The translations under genes were made by a program, and so were the position numbers. The notes beneath the pieces were generated by a model, which had not been told where the DNA came from, made no database searches, and saw only the letters and a list, made by a program, of their open reading frames with translations. This document shows positions 37,077-55,758 of a stretch of DNA of 64,000 bases, piece after piece. How positions within the stretch are numbered: position 1 is the first letter of the stretch; each line of letters starts with the position of its first letter. Origin of the DNA: Aspergillus flavus (Eukaryota; Ascomycota; Eurotiomycetes; Eurotiales; Aspergillaceae); the NCBI RefSeq assembly GCF_009017415.1, contig NC_092409.1:2852001-2916000 (forward strand), given 5' to 3'.

Positions 37077-39095
37077 ATGCCGACCTCTAACACTTCGTCG
37101 CCTGTCAAGCGCCCGGGTCTGGGTCGTCGCGCAGTCTCCTCACACGCCGTCGTCACGCGATCGACATCCACCCAAAGCGAACTGGCCAACTCCAACACCG
37201 CCCACCAACAATCTTCCAAACTCTCTCACCGGCCACATCGTGCCCATGTTGTCGGCGGCGGTCATCGCAACCACCATCGTAATCCGTCTTTTGGCAAAAA
37301 TCTGAATAAACAGCTACAAAGACACCTTTCTCACACTCAAATCGACTCGGAAAGACCCGCTCGCCATCATCAGCGCAAGAAGTCCGCTCCTGCGACTCCC
37401 GCTGCTGTTACACCCGCCACAAGTCCGCGTGGGACGCACCACGTCCGTTGGGATGGAGCCTTGGGCGATAGTCAGCAAACCACCACTTCGATGAAAAAGA
37501 ACAATTCGAGCCCTGCTCTTCGCCGAAACAGCAGCAGTGTCGTAGGAAAAGTAGGGAAAAAGGCCCTCGTCACCGATCGCCCGCATACTAGCTCGGGCAA
37601 GAAGAAAACCGTGGGCTTCGAATTGGCCGATTCCGACGACAACGACGAGGGTGACTGGGAGGATACTACTCAGTCACCGGAGAGTACTAGGCGCAGCTCC
37701 GTCGCTCAATCTAAGGACAGTGTGGAGAATACGACGGTATTGGTGGATCCGTTGACATTCGTTAAGCGTTCTTATCCACAATTCCCTCGGTCGACCAGCC
37801 TTCCCGAGTCGAGCCTGAATAATTTTGGTCACAACAACCCTTTGCCGGACGACGACAGTGACGACGAACCTGACGAAGACGGTGATACACAACAACCGCT
37901 AAAGACCGAAGAGCGGGAAGAAGGTAGCCGCGCTACTGACCACGGTGATATTGCATCCCGCCTGTTGAGTCCTGCACACGCTGCTAAAGCACCGCCCGCC
38001 ATGTCCTCCATATCGGCCACAGCGAAGCCGGCCACAGTCGATTCATTGTCACGCAATGCTTCTCTGACCAATATAGCTTCCGGTCATGATGGGTTACGCC
38101 GACCACCGCTTTCCTCGTCCCAAAATGCACTGGCCAATACCCCAGGCAATCTGACGCAAGCCACATCATCGTCGATCGAAGGAGGCGTATCGAGGTTCAT
38201 CAAGACTGGTTTCCATGCAACTTCTCGCACCGATTCGGACCCCAACACTCCGTCATCTTTCTTGCCCCATTATCACCCCCAAACACCCCCTTCTCCTGGT
38301 CGCGGAGCAAGTTCGAAGAGAGCACGAGCATCCCCTCCCACCCGGCCGCCTGGCGCAGAACCGCACTCCCGCACCCAGCAGAAGCTGTGGCTGCAGCGCA
38401 CTGCCGCCCTGAACACCTCCCCTCCTGATGGCCATGGCGTCGCAGCGACCGCATCCCCGTCGGCGATGGACCCGACCTTCATGGCCGCAGCGCACGCCCG
38501 ACCAGGAGCCGGATTTGATGCAGGAAGAGGAATTGTAAATGGAGTGTCACGGGCCGGCCCTGCGTATGACAATGAAGCAAAGCACGTGCGCAAGGCATAT
38601 GAGAAAACCGCTTTGGAGCTTACAGTGGTCCGACGGTTCCAGTCACCGACCGGGGATAGTTTTCGTCGTTTGGCGTCCCTTGTCAATGATACGAAATCGG
38701 GTTCCAGCCACCAGCGCCATTCGTCCCTTGGCAAACCAATTAAGTCGGCGCCCGCCTTGACATTGCTCCAAAATGGCAAACAGCAGTCTCCCAGTCAGAA
38801 CAGCGCAAGTCCAGAGCCGAAACAACTAATTAGCCGGAAGCGCTCGGATTTGAAAACTTCCGCCTCCCAAACTTATCTTCAAGAACCCGCCGATCTCGCG
38901 AATGAACCTACAGATTCCTCACAACGACCTAAATCCCAACATCCTTCTCATCGCGTTCTCTCTACATCCGATGAAGCTGCCCATCCGACTCCCGCCGGGG
39001 AAGAGAACCCCGAAGAGCCATCATTTATGGCCAGCGAAGCCGAGTTAATGATTCGTCGTCTGTGGGAAAGCCGCGAGGTAGCCATCGCCGGCTGA
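37077..39095 (+). CDS. Probable TORC1 subunit Tco89-like protein
   Basis: A 672-residue, single-exon, largely disordered protein rich in Ser, Pro, His and Arg. It has the layout I associate with fungal Tco89 proteins: a basic N-terminus, an acidic KTVGFELADSDDNDEGDWED stretch around residues 180-200, the segment SSFLPHYHPQTPPSPG, the helix QQKLWLQRTAALNTSPP, a second helix with YEKTALELTVVRRFQSP, and a conserved C-terminal ELMIRRLWESREVAIAG. Tco89 is a fungal TORC1 component at the vacuole linked to the EGO/Rag branch. Family assignment is from memory of these motifs and is moderate. The reading frame upstream of 37077 stays open without ATG, so the start is the first ATG. Confidence 0.6.
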   Translation: MPTSNTSSPVKRPGLGRRAVSSHAVVTRSTSTQSELANSNTAHQQSSKLSHRPHRAHVVGGGHRNHHRNPSFGKNLNKQLQRHLSHTQIDSERPARHHQRKKSAPATPAAVTPATSPRGTHHVRWDGALGDSQQTTTSMKKNNSSPALRRNSSSVVGKVGKKALVTDRPHTSSGKKKTVGFELADSDDNDEGDWEDTTQSPESTRRSSVAQSKDSVENTTVLVDPLTFVKRSYPQFPRSTSLPESSLNNFGHNNPLPDDDSDDEPDEDGDTQQPLKTEEREEGSRATDHGDIASRLLSPAHAAKAPPAMSSISATAKPATVDSLSRNASLTNIASGHDGLRRPPLSSSQNALANTPGNLTQATSSSIEGGVSRFIKTGFHATSRTDSDPNTPSSFLPHYHPQTPPSPGRGASSKRARASPPTRPPGAEPHSRTQQKLWLQRTAALNTSPPDGHGVAATASPSAMDPTFMAAAHARPGAGFDAGRGIVNGVSRAGPAYDNEAKHVRKAYEKTALELTVVRRFQSPTGDSFRRLASLVNDTKSGSSHQRHSSLGKPIKSAPALTLLQNGKQQSPSQNSASPEPKQLISRKRSDLKTSASQTYLQEPADLANEPTDSSQRPKSQHPSHRVLSTSDEAAHPTPAGEENPEEPSFMASEAELMIRRLWESREVAIAG

Positions 39096-39713
39096 TGTAC
39101 AACCACTACGACTACAGCTCTACTTATGTCCTCATGTCTACACTATTGACTTAAGTTTTTTCAACATTGCTTATCCTTTATTTCCCCGCTTTTCTCGATC
39201 CAATGGCTCGGGCATATATGGCGTTAACGGTGCATTATGTATAGCGTACGACATCTCATTTCGGGGTTCAATCTTGTGCATGCTCTTTATCTTGATGGAC
39301 GTCTTGCGTTCAGATTGCCTCTGTTGCTTTTCTTGCTTCCTTTGTTACTTATTATTCCCCGAGCATAGATATCTTCGGTTAATATTGTAATGTACCTACT
39401 TTCGAGCATGCCCGCGAATACTATATCTAGGCAGGCCAATTCATGATTCTCAAGGTTTCTCCCAGAGTCAGTATCTTTGATCTAAAACAGAATAAATGTA
39501 TTCCTGTTCCCATGTTTGTATATATCATAAAATATGAATACACAACATACATATTACAATAAATTCAGTCCCAATCCGCCGTCTATAGTGACAAAGAATC
39601 TAAAGAAAAGAAAATCATGGGATAAACAAGACGAGTTGTACACAGGACAACATTGAAACAGAAGGAACAAAAGAATAGAAGAAAAGAAGAAAAGGTATAA
39701 GAATAGAAAGACA
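39096..39713. other. Convergent 3' intergenic region
   Basis: Tail-to-tail spacer between the Tco89-like and the ankyrin-RCC1-BTB genes. AT-rich, no gene visible. Confidence 0.5.
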
Positions 39714-42700
39714 TCAAGTATTCCTATCCCGATCTTTACCTCGTCCACGACCACCACCTCTGCCACCACGACGGGCATTATTCCCACCAGCAGCGGCACC
39801 AACATGTACAGTCCGCTGCTGGCGGGGCGTCGAAGCCGAGTTCTTCTGTCCAGGTTGGTCAGGCCCATTGCCCCGAGGTAGTTGTTGAGAAGGAGCTGGT
39901 GTAGAGGTAGTATTCCCGCTGCCTTTTCCTCCGCCGCCGCGTCTCTTGCGTTGTTGGCCCTGACCCTGGCCTCCCTTGCCACGGCCGCCGCGGCCGGATC
40001 GACCGTCTCTCTCGTTTTCTTTTTGGTCCACGGGGGGCAGGCCTTGGATGCGTCTGCTTTCTTTGTCCCACCATTCTTGGAATTCTTGTTCGGCTTGGAT
40101 GTCTTGCAGGTTGTGTTTGGCTGTTGCTGCTTCGCGGATTTCGTCTTTTTCTGTTTGTTGTTGCATGAGGATTGTGGCTAAGGAGAGAGAGTTTGGGGAG
40201 GGGGAGGTGAAGCTGGTTTGATATGGTTCTGGGCGGGGAATGTGGCGGACTGATTGGATCGCGGGTCGAGGTTGGGGTAGTGGGGTTGCTGGAGGGTTGG
40301 GAGATGGCGCTGTTGATGGGCCTGAGATGGAAGGTCTGGAGGGAGTCTGTGTGATTGTGGTAGAGGCCTTGCGGTTCTGGATTTGTACGGGTGGTGTTCC
40401 TGGTTTTGATGGCGGTGGTGTCCCGGCGACGGTTTGACGGAGGGTCATGGAAGGCCCCTTCGGGGTTGATTTGACTGAACCGGGGGTTTGATTGTCTTGT
40501 CCGCTGGTGGCTCCTAATGGTATCGGTTTGGTGGGTGTAGCCATTTTCCATGGGTTTTGGGGTGGTTCTTTGGCTTTCTTTTGAGCGGCAAGCATCTCTT
40601 GCATTTGTTGTTGCTGGATCTTCTTGCGCTCCTTTTGGGACAGCTTTGGGGGGAGATTGTTGCTGTTGTTACTGTTGCTTTCCCGAGGGACGGAAGAGAT
40701 ACCTAAGCTGAGATTCGACACGCGGTTTTCTGAGGCTTCGTCCATGATGTCTTTTAGGTTTTTCTTGGAGCCTGAAACCACTGATGCACTCCATGGTTTC
40801 TGAGAGGCGTCCGGTGGAGTAAGAGAACCTTTTTTTTTCCCGTTCAGAGCACTGGCTCGTAGTTCAGTTGGAGACTCTGCAAGCATAGCATCTTGTGGGG
40901 AAGCCATCTGGTCATCCAGGTAACTTCGGCCTTCCAATGATCCTCTCTCTGCTAGACTAGAACCCAGAGCTGGTGAGTCGGGGTATGAGCGACTGTCATT
41001 GGCATCATTCGGTTTGACCCCACGGACTGCCGCTTTTCCTTTGATCAATTCTCCCGGTGTGAGCAAATTCTCGTCATCCATCTGGAACATTAGGTCGCTG
41101 ATTGAATGCTTGGGCTTCAATGATGGGCTACGTGACGTAGCAGCTGAAGCCCCCTTAGTAGGAGTCTGTTGCGCTTTTTGTCCCGAAGGCGTGAGTGTCG
41201 CTCGAAGCTTTCCTTCATTCGCCTCAATTTGGTTGATATGTGACCGAAGCCTCATGGTATCAATCTTCCTCCGCCGGTCTCTTTCTGCCAAGAATACAAG
41301 CTCGGGATACTTTTCAAAGACATATTCTTCGGAGTTGCGTCCTCGTGACACAGGGAAGCTTGAAAGCTGATTCTCGTGGCAAACAGAATCAAGTGCACCC
41401 AGCAAGAACTCATCGAGATCTCCCAAGAATCTACAAAGTGTTAGCAGCCAGTAATACTTCGGTTCCGTCCCGACACCTACCTATTCGAGAGTAGATCTTC
41501 CAAATTCAGGCAAATATACTCCAACGCAGCATCTTTGAACTCCGACACACAACAAGGCGCAATAGCGTTGAGGAGATGACACACATTACGTGTGGTTACT
41601 AGCTTTCGTTAGCAAAACGACATGTACACACATTAAACGGGACTGCCAGTCAACATACCAAACCTGCCAAGCATCTTCTGACAGATTTGACCCAACCGGT
41701 CAATCATCAGCTCATTTGCCACAAATGCAACGTCAAGCACTAGGTCGATGAATTCTTCCAGGTCATTCGTTCGGACTTGGTCGAAAAGTTGCTCCTCCGT
41801 GTCTGCATACATATACCGAAGTACAAACTCAAAGACATGCCGATCGATGTGCTTTAGATCCACGTGTACATCGTCAGTTGGGTCTATACGGCGGGAGGAA
41901 AGCCATCTGCCACCTGAACGTCCGCGAAACAAGGCGTCGAAAAACGGACATCTTTGGCAAATAACTTGGCTATGGACCCTCATTGTGCCATTTTTCAACT
42001 CAACAATTACATCACCGCTGTCGAAGAACGTGATATCATTGATCGCACGTTCCATATCTGACTTCAGAGCCTTTGTAGGCTCAATCATTAGCCTGGCAGA
42101 TCTCTCCAGACTAGGAAGGCCTAGGCATGTGGCAATACGCATCACTTCAGAACGGACCTGACGATACCTGGATGCACTTTCCGGCGTATGCTTGACTAGC
42201 TGCCACACCTCGAAAACATTGTCTGTGTAAGAGTAGAAAGCGAGGTTCAAAACAGTCAAGAAGTCAACGCCTTGGAGTTGAAGTTGTGCATATCCTTCAC
42301 CATCGTACTTTATTATAAGCACGTCGGGAATGGAGAAGGACTGTGCATGCCGTAGATCATGGAACGCCTTTCTCAGAACCGGGCTGCGCCCTGTCAGGAT
42401 GAACTCGTGCACAGGTATACGTATGTCAGAGGTTGTGGTCATGACCCATACTGTTCCGGGGAAGCGTCCGGTCTGTAACGGTAGGAAGTAAGACTCGACA
42501 TCTGACTCTGACATGACGGCCTTCTTAATATTGATGATGGGCTCTGGGTCCAACACACCGTCTTGATCCGTGGCAAGAGACCCTACTACAGAGTTGAAAG
42601 GTGAGAGTGGTAACATATCCTTCCATAGGGTGCTTTGGTCGACATTGATTTGCTCCCTGGTCACGTCACAGTTCTGTTGTACAGCTGCGAAAGCTCCAAA

Positions 42701-44728
42701 TGCGTTGCTACATACGCTCACAACTCGAGAAAGCCCAGGTACGCGGGCAAATTTGTGGTCCTTTGATGAGCTATCCTTCGCTTTCCCCCGCTTTTCTTTC
42801 CTCCAGGCCGATCCAGAAGCCGTGCAAATGATGATCGAGCCATCTTGTCCAACGTCGACGTCTTTGACGGCCATGTGAGCCTTCTTCACAGACCACACTC
42901 GAGCCGGTGTAGATAAAGAGTTCCGTGTCTTAGTTGGGTTTGTGGTAGAAGTCGAACTTGGTGGGTTCTCTGTTCGGTTGACTTGTACTGTGAAGACTTC
43001 CCCAGAACTGGACAACGCACATATAGTATTTCCACCGGACGTCACCTTAACAATACGATTGATAGAAGTGTCGTACCGGGTAGACATGAAGCTGTTTCTA
43101 ATGAAACTTGAACTGATGTCCAATGGGAAAGACAGTCTCGAATAGCCGTATTGTGAGAATACCCAAACCTCATGATTCTGGAGAAGAATGGTCGTGGCTT
43201 GGTCAATAGCGGACACACTCTGGATGGGTGCACTAAAAAGAGACGCTCCGACACGCCGAGGGGTTGTCTGAGTCTCGAGAGATCGGGCATCGGAGTCGAC
43301 AAGTCCAAGTTGACCTTCATTCTTGCCAAATGTATAAAGGCCAAAGTTACTGAAAACGACTGAGTGTATAGCAGATGCTGCAGCTCCAAGAATAGTTTCC
43401 TTCTTGAACGGATTGAATATCTGTCGTGGGGTCTTCTGCATCGGCACATCGTCTCGGTTGTTAGTTCTTGGAAGACCATAGCCTAATTGACCAAACTTGT
43501 TGCTTCCCCAGCTGAATATCTCGCCGTTCTCTGTTATTGCGAGAGTGTGATCCTGGCCAAGGGCAACAGAGATGACCTTCTTGCTAGCCAACCCTCCGGT
43601 CTCGATGCAGACAAAGCTGAACCTTGTTGACTCATCACCGGTACCTAAGCGCCCTCCAGGGCCGAAGCCGCACAAGAACAGGTTCGACTCTGGATCGTTA
43701 GTGAGAATAGCTGTGTGCAGCTTGGACATGGCAATGTTCTGGATTTTGATAGGTTTGTTCTTGATCAATGCTGGCAAATCTGTAACTCCGCGCACTTGTT
43801 GGAAATCTGAACTCCCTTCATCCAACTGCTGCTCTTGGAAATCGGAAAAGAACCGCTGCAAGAGGTGATCTGGACGTCGGAAAGTTATTCTTTCCGGATA
43901 CTGGCGGTCGTCCTGGTCCCCTACACCAAGATTCAGGTTCTTATTGCTCCCGAACGTAAATACTTCGTCGCCTAGCACATTTGTTCTTGGTTTTAACACT
44001 CGCTTTGCAAAATGGCCATCTCCATCGAAGTCGTCAAGTTGCGAGGACGCAATAGAGGCCGTATCTGCATTGTCAAGATCGGCGAGCTTTGAAACATCCG
44101 CTGTCGAAGAGACAATACTCTTGATGTCACGAGACGCAATCGTAGCTCCATATACATCAAAAGGGCTGTATCCTTCTCGATCTTTGATTTTAATCAAGGT
44201 GCCACTCGCGTTGCTTGTATTTCCCGATTTACTAAAGTCCGTTGCATCGCGCACATCGCGAATCAGTAACGCTTGGGCAATAGCGGCATTCCCCGCATAC
44301 AAAGCCCGATGTAGCGCTGTCCACCCACTCTCCCAGTCTTGTGCATATATGTCAATGAAAGGCGCCTCGAGTAAAGCAACAGCAAAGTCAGTCGCAGTAG
44401 GTTTTGTCGATGAAGCCACAAGGTGGAGTAGCGTTCTGCCAAGTTGATCACGAGCATTCAATTCCTCCCGAGATAATGTCGCTCCACTCCGAGGTGTATT
44501 GCTTCGATCCGGGACCGGACTACCTGGCGACGTTCCGCTCAATTTCTTGCTTTTCAAAGAGAGGCCACTGGAGGCTATGATACCCCCAGGGCTTCCGATC
44601 TTGAAACTAGACGATCCGGCAGGTCCTGAAGCCCGCTGGCTACCGGAGGTATAGCTGGCAGTTGCCAGAACCCGCCGGAAGCTATCAACGTCATCGCGCA
44701 GGAAGAACTCCCAAAGCTTGCTACTCAT
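39714..44728 (-). CDS. Ankyrin-RCC1-BTB-BTB protein (IBtk-like)
   Basis: Exons 41659-44728, 41481-41598 and 39714-41430 give 1634 residues. Order: ankyrin repeats from about residue 90 (LGRTLLHLVAS and GWTALHRALYAGN); RCC1-type propeller repeats (DEVFTFGSNKNLNLGVGD, LFLCGFGPGGRLGTGDE, EIFSWGSNKFGQLGYG); a first BTB domain (IRIPVHEFILTGRSPVLRKA); a second BTB domain (VIVELKNGTMRVHSQVICQR); a BACK-like helical part spanning the two small introns; a long disordered Ser/Pro/Gln tail; a helix with EFQEWWDKESRRIQG; and a C-terminal Arg/Gly-rich tail. This is the domain order of inhibitor of Bruton tyrosine kinase, in animals a Cullin-3 substrate adaptor. A Cul3 adaptor role in fungi is inference. 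Annotators may split this gene in two at the introns at 41.4-41.7 kb. Confidence 0.87.
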
Positions 44729-51881
<7,153 letters not shown>

Positions 51882-52991
51882 ACAGGCTCATGCCTGGAGT
51901 TCCTGCAACCTATAACGAAACCTGATCTCCTCATATTTCACTTCACACTCTGCTTATGTCGACCCAGTTGGCCTTCTTTCCATTTCTTTTTACCTCTATT
52001 ATATCAGTATAATCTGGGCGATTTGATGTGTTTCCTTAGCCTTTTCCGGGATTGATTCCCTGGTCCACCGACTATTCGAACATATTCGAAGGTTCTTATC
52101 GTGCCATTTTAGCCAGGAAGGCTATTCTTATAGACTGTTTTGCGAGCACTAGGATGCAATCAGGAAATGGAGGATAGAATGGCACGGAGCTATTTTGCGT
52201 TTTCAAAATTTCTTGTTTATCGGGCATTTTCCTTTTTTGGCGTGACATAGTGTCCTATTTAGAATTCTTGATTCGTTATTGACGCTGGAGCGTCAGTAAG
52301 GTCCTGAGCATCTTTTTTTTTTTTTTTTTTTCTCTCATCTGGCTTCTTCCTTTTGGGATTCTTGTAAGTACTTGGAGCTGATGTCTACTGTCTGTGTTAT
52401 TGTTTATGATTTGAGGTCGGCCCGGAGTTGAAGTTTACTTTATTCTGGTTTACCAGTACTATATTTCTCTCAAGTGCATCATGATTCAAAGTTCAGCATG
52501 AATTTTCAATCTCAATTCATCCAGTATTCTAAATTGATTATATATACATTGAAGGGTATGGCATTGCAATGGACAGTCCATTCCGTAAGTTGGGCAGGAT
52601 TGCCCTTGGCGTGGATATCGAGAACATGGGGCAGCGAAGACATCTTGATATAGAGGGCCCCGAAGCTCAAACTATGATAAGCCCAGGGCATCCATGTGGG
52701 ATTCGGAGTTCTATGATGGCGTACCCTGTTCGAATACGTCACGCTAGGGAGAATGGCTAGGACGCCCTGTATATGGTGCACTGGCAACTATGTTGGATGC
52801 CAACCCGAGTTTTATGCTAGAGGTATCATGGAAACCCTCTCATCAGAGTCTGGTCCAATAGACCCCAATTTGAAGATATAGCGTTTGCATAACTGAAGCC
52901 CGTAGTACAGCGTACCTTTGTAAGGGAAAGCTCCTCATAAATGGAAGTGCATCGTAACTACCTGACATAAACTTCGTCAAATCTTGCAGAA
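51882..52991. other. Convergent 3' intergenic region with a poly-T run
   Basis: Tail-to-tail spacer between atg13 and enp2. A run of about 21 T lies at about 52312-52332. No gene visible. Confidence 0.5.
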
Positions 52992-55220
52992 TCACATCTT
53001 TCGGAAAGTGTTGCCGGAAGCACTGCGTCTCTCCTTTGCCCTGAAACTTGTATCCCGAGACGGTGCCGGGGCCCTGTTCTGTTTCGACTTCACATGAGGT
53101 GTGAATGTCACCTCCCTCTCGCCAACGACGCCGCCACGACGCGATGGCCTCTCCTTAGTCCGCATGTTCTGAGCCCTAGAGCCGAACGAACGGTCACGAG
53201 TAGAGTTGACGGCAGATGAGGAAGAAACTTGCATTCGAGGCTGCTGGGATCGGTTGGTCCGTTTATAGGAGGAAGTCGAGATCTTTCCGGAAGACTTCTC
53301 CTTGACAGGTCGCTCTGCTTCGCTCTCGGAGTCTGAATCATCGGAGCTGGAGCCGGGCACGTCGTCAATTTCCTCTTGTTCAACGGCCGTAAGACCTCTT
53401 TCCTTTCTCTCTGGGACGTCTGTGACAGTGCTGGGGTTGAGAAGCTTGAACTCATGCGAGGCCTCGTCCACGGCGAAGTCTTCATCTTCGAACAACTTGG
53501 CGAAACGACTATCGCCCAGTAGACCTTGGCCGGGTTTCTCTGCTGCAGGTGCGGATGCAGGTGCGTCGACCATATCCTCATCGCCGCCCTTCTGCAATAC
53601 ACGCTGCGCCCTCTTGCGTTCGTTCTTCTCCTCAATCGCCATAAGTCTGTCGGCCAGCTTCTTGTTGACCTTGACAGCGGCCTTCTTCTTACCCCGGATT
53701 CTGCTCTCGCGCTCCTTGTCAATCTTCTCCTTGACTCTCTTCGCACGTTCCTCTTCCCAGACGTAAGGATTCGTGATCAAACGAGCCTCCTCATACAAGC
53801 GCTGTGCCACAAAGTAACCGTGCATGTAAGGGCGTAGGAGATTGGTCCGGCCAATCAAGTGCTCCAAGTTCAGAGTGCGCAATTGAGGAATGGTCAAGAA
53901 CTTGTAATTGTCGTACACAGAGTTTGCCTGGCCGCTACTAAATGCGTTAGGATCGTTAGGATCTTCGGCCATCTCCTCAACAAGGTTATCCAAGAAGGAA
54001 CACCATTTCGGTGCGGGCCCAAGCTGGGGGATGAAAAATGCATGCTGCTGGCGTCCTTCGTTGGCAGTCAGAATCATTCCGCTATCCTTACACCAAGCAA
54101 CCGAATTGATGTCGACAGCAGGTTCCACAGACGTCCAAGGGCTGCCGTCGCGAGGGTCCCAAATCTTGATGATCTTTTTGTCCGAAGAGAGGATCTTAGG
54201 CTCCATGGTCTGCTCACGTGTTAAGGAAGAAGGTTGCAAGAACTTAAGTGTGTGAATGGGGAATCCATATCCTTGGTCTTTCTTGAGTAGGGGAACTGGC
54301 GAACGTAGATCGTATAGGTGAATAAGCCCGTTGGAGGAACCGGTACCGAGGGTCAAACCTGAACGGTGGAATTCCAAAGCTGTAATCTCATGGCGGCCTT
54401 CATCAGGGACTGACTGTGTGGGCGGTAGCAAGATTCCTGCCCTGCCTTTCGCTCTTGGATCCCAAAGTTCCACCGTACCTAACGTAGTACCGAAAGCGAG
54501 TAGATTGTGACTTTCCTCCGCAATAGCTCCTGTGTTGACTGCACCTGTATTGATACCACCTTGCAACGTTCCTCCACCAGCGGATGTGAAGTCGTCGCCA
54601 CCTACATCAATCTCGAAACTCCGCATGTACCGACCCATCTCCAAGTTAAGTCGAAAGACCTCACCCATACCATCTTGGTTGACGCCGACGGAAGGGACTA
54701 ATGCTTCGGTAGATTGTCTATCGTAAACTAGATCACGGCCATATCTGGGAAGTCTCGTTGTGTAATGGCACCCTGCAGGTGTGTGAAACTGGAGTGAGCG
54801 ATCGGACTGTAAGTGGAGAGACTTGGAGTAGTCGGAGGAGAGAAGGAGGAATGTGGTGTTTAGCGCATCTGTGTGACGAGCCCATGAGAGGGACAACTGT
54901 GGAAGATGATGTGTATGAATCTGAGGCTTATAGGTTCCTATATTCTTATCGTCAGTCGCAAGCAAAAAAATCAAGTCGCGTTACTCAAGATGCAAGATCT
55001 AACCTGTGCTCATAACCCATTCACCATCTTCACTGACTCTTACACATTGGCTAGCTTCTTCGAACTCGAAATCTTGCAAGAGTTCAACCCGATTCGCGTA
55101 CTCCGGGTCATTTTTCAGACTGCGCTTTCTCCGTCTTGCAAGCCATTCAGGAAGTGGTCGCGCAGTGTTCGATCCAGAGATTGTATAGACCGGTACCTCC
55201 GACTGATTCGAAAGCTTCAT
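52992..55220 (-). CDS. enp2: Enp2/NOL10 nucleolar protein
   Basis: WD-repeat nucleolar protein of the small-subunit processome, needed for 18S rRNA maturation. Exons 55004-55220 and 52992-54937 give 720 residues, near yeast Enp2. N-terminal half: a WD propeller with LWDPRAKG, LIHLYDLRSP, IKIWDPRDG and DINSVAWCKDSGMILTANEG. Then a conserved segment with the CSFLDNLVEEMAED and GRTNLLRPYMHGYF motifs, a basic helix (KKKAAVKVNKKLADRLMAIE) and the NUC153 motif DSRFAKLFEDEDFAVDEASH. The C-terminus is acidic then basic, as expected for a nucleolar protein. The ATG at 55220 yields MKLSNQSEVPVYTISG, the family start. An upstream extension of the frame is rejected. Confidence 0.94.
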
Positions 55221-55758
55221 CTTTGCGCAGTGTTGCTCTTTGAGCGGGAAAGAGCCTGGCGTTGCTGCGACTGGTAAAGCTCCGACTCCAAAAAAAAAAA
55301 AAAAAAAGCCTTTAGAGATAGCGATAGCAGGACCCACGTGACCCAGCGGGTGTCGATCATTGATGATTGGTGCACGCGGTCCGGGCGAACCTCCGTCGGG
55401 TTTCATGGCGTCGGAGACCTGGATTGAAACAGCGACTTGCGACATTCTATATCTTGAACGCCATCCGTTATCGAAATCTCTTATGTTCGCGCCTCTATCA
55501 TGATTGCTTTGTTTTGATATATAGACCGAGTTCATTATTGGTATAGCATTTGCGACCCTTCCCTGCCGAGCGATGGCGCCAGGGAGCCGATCTATTTGCT
55601 AACTTTTGCGATAAGTTAACTCCATAGGCTATGGGTTGCTTCTTGGGATATAGTTTGCTTTCCAGACACTCCTGGAGATGATCCCTATTATCCTTTCAAA
55701 GGCTTTTTTGGCTATCTATGAGTATTGCCAGGATCTGCCTCGGAGCAATTCTTAAACC
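55221..55758. promoter_or_regulatory. Divergent promoter of enp2 and med13 with poly-A run
   Basis: 538 bp separate the two ATGs. An uninterrupted run of 18 A lies at about 55290-55307, 70 bp before enp2. Poly(dA:dT) tracts keep promoters free of nucleosomes in yeasts; the same is inferred here. Confidence 0.45.

Noticed and set aside
54999..55535. Longer N-terminus for Enp2 through the upstream open frame
   Set aside because: The extension contains a poly-Phe stretch from the A18 promoter run and no conservation; MKLSNQSEVPVY is the family start.
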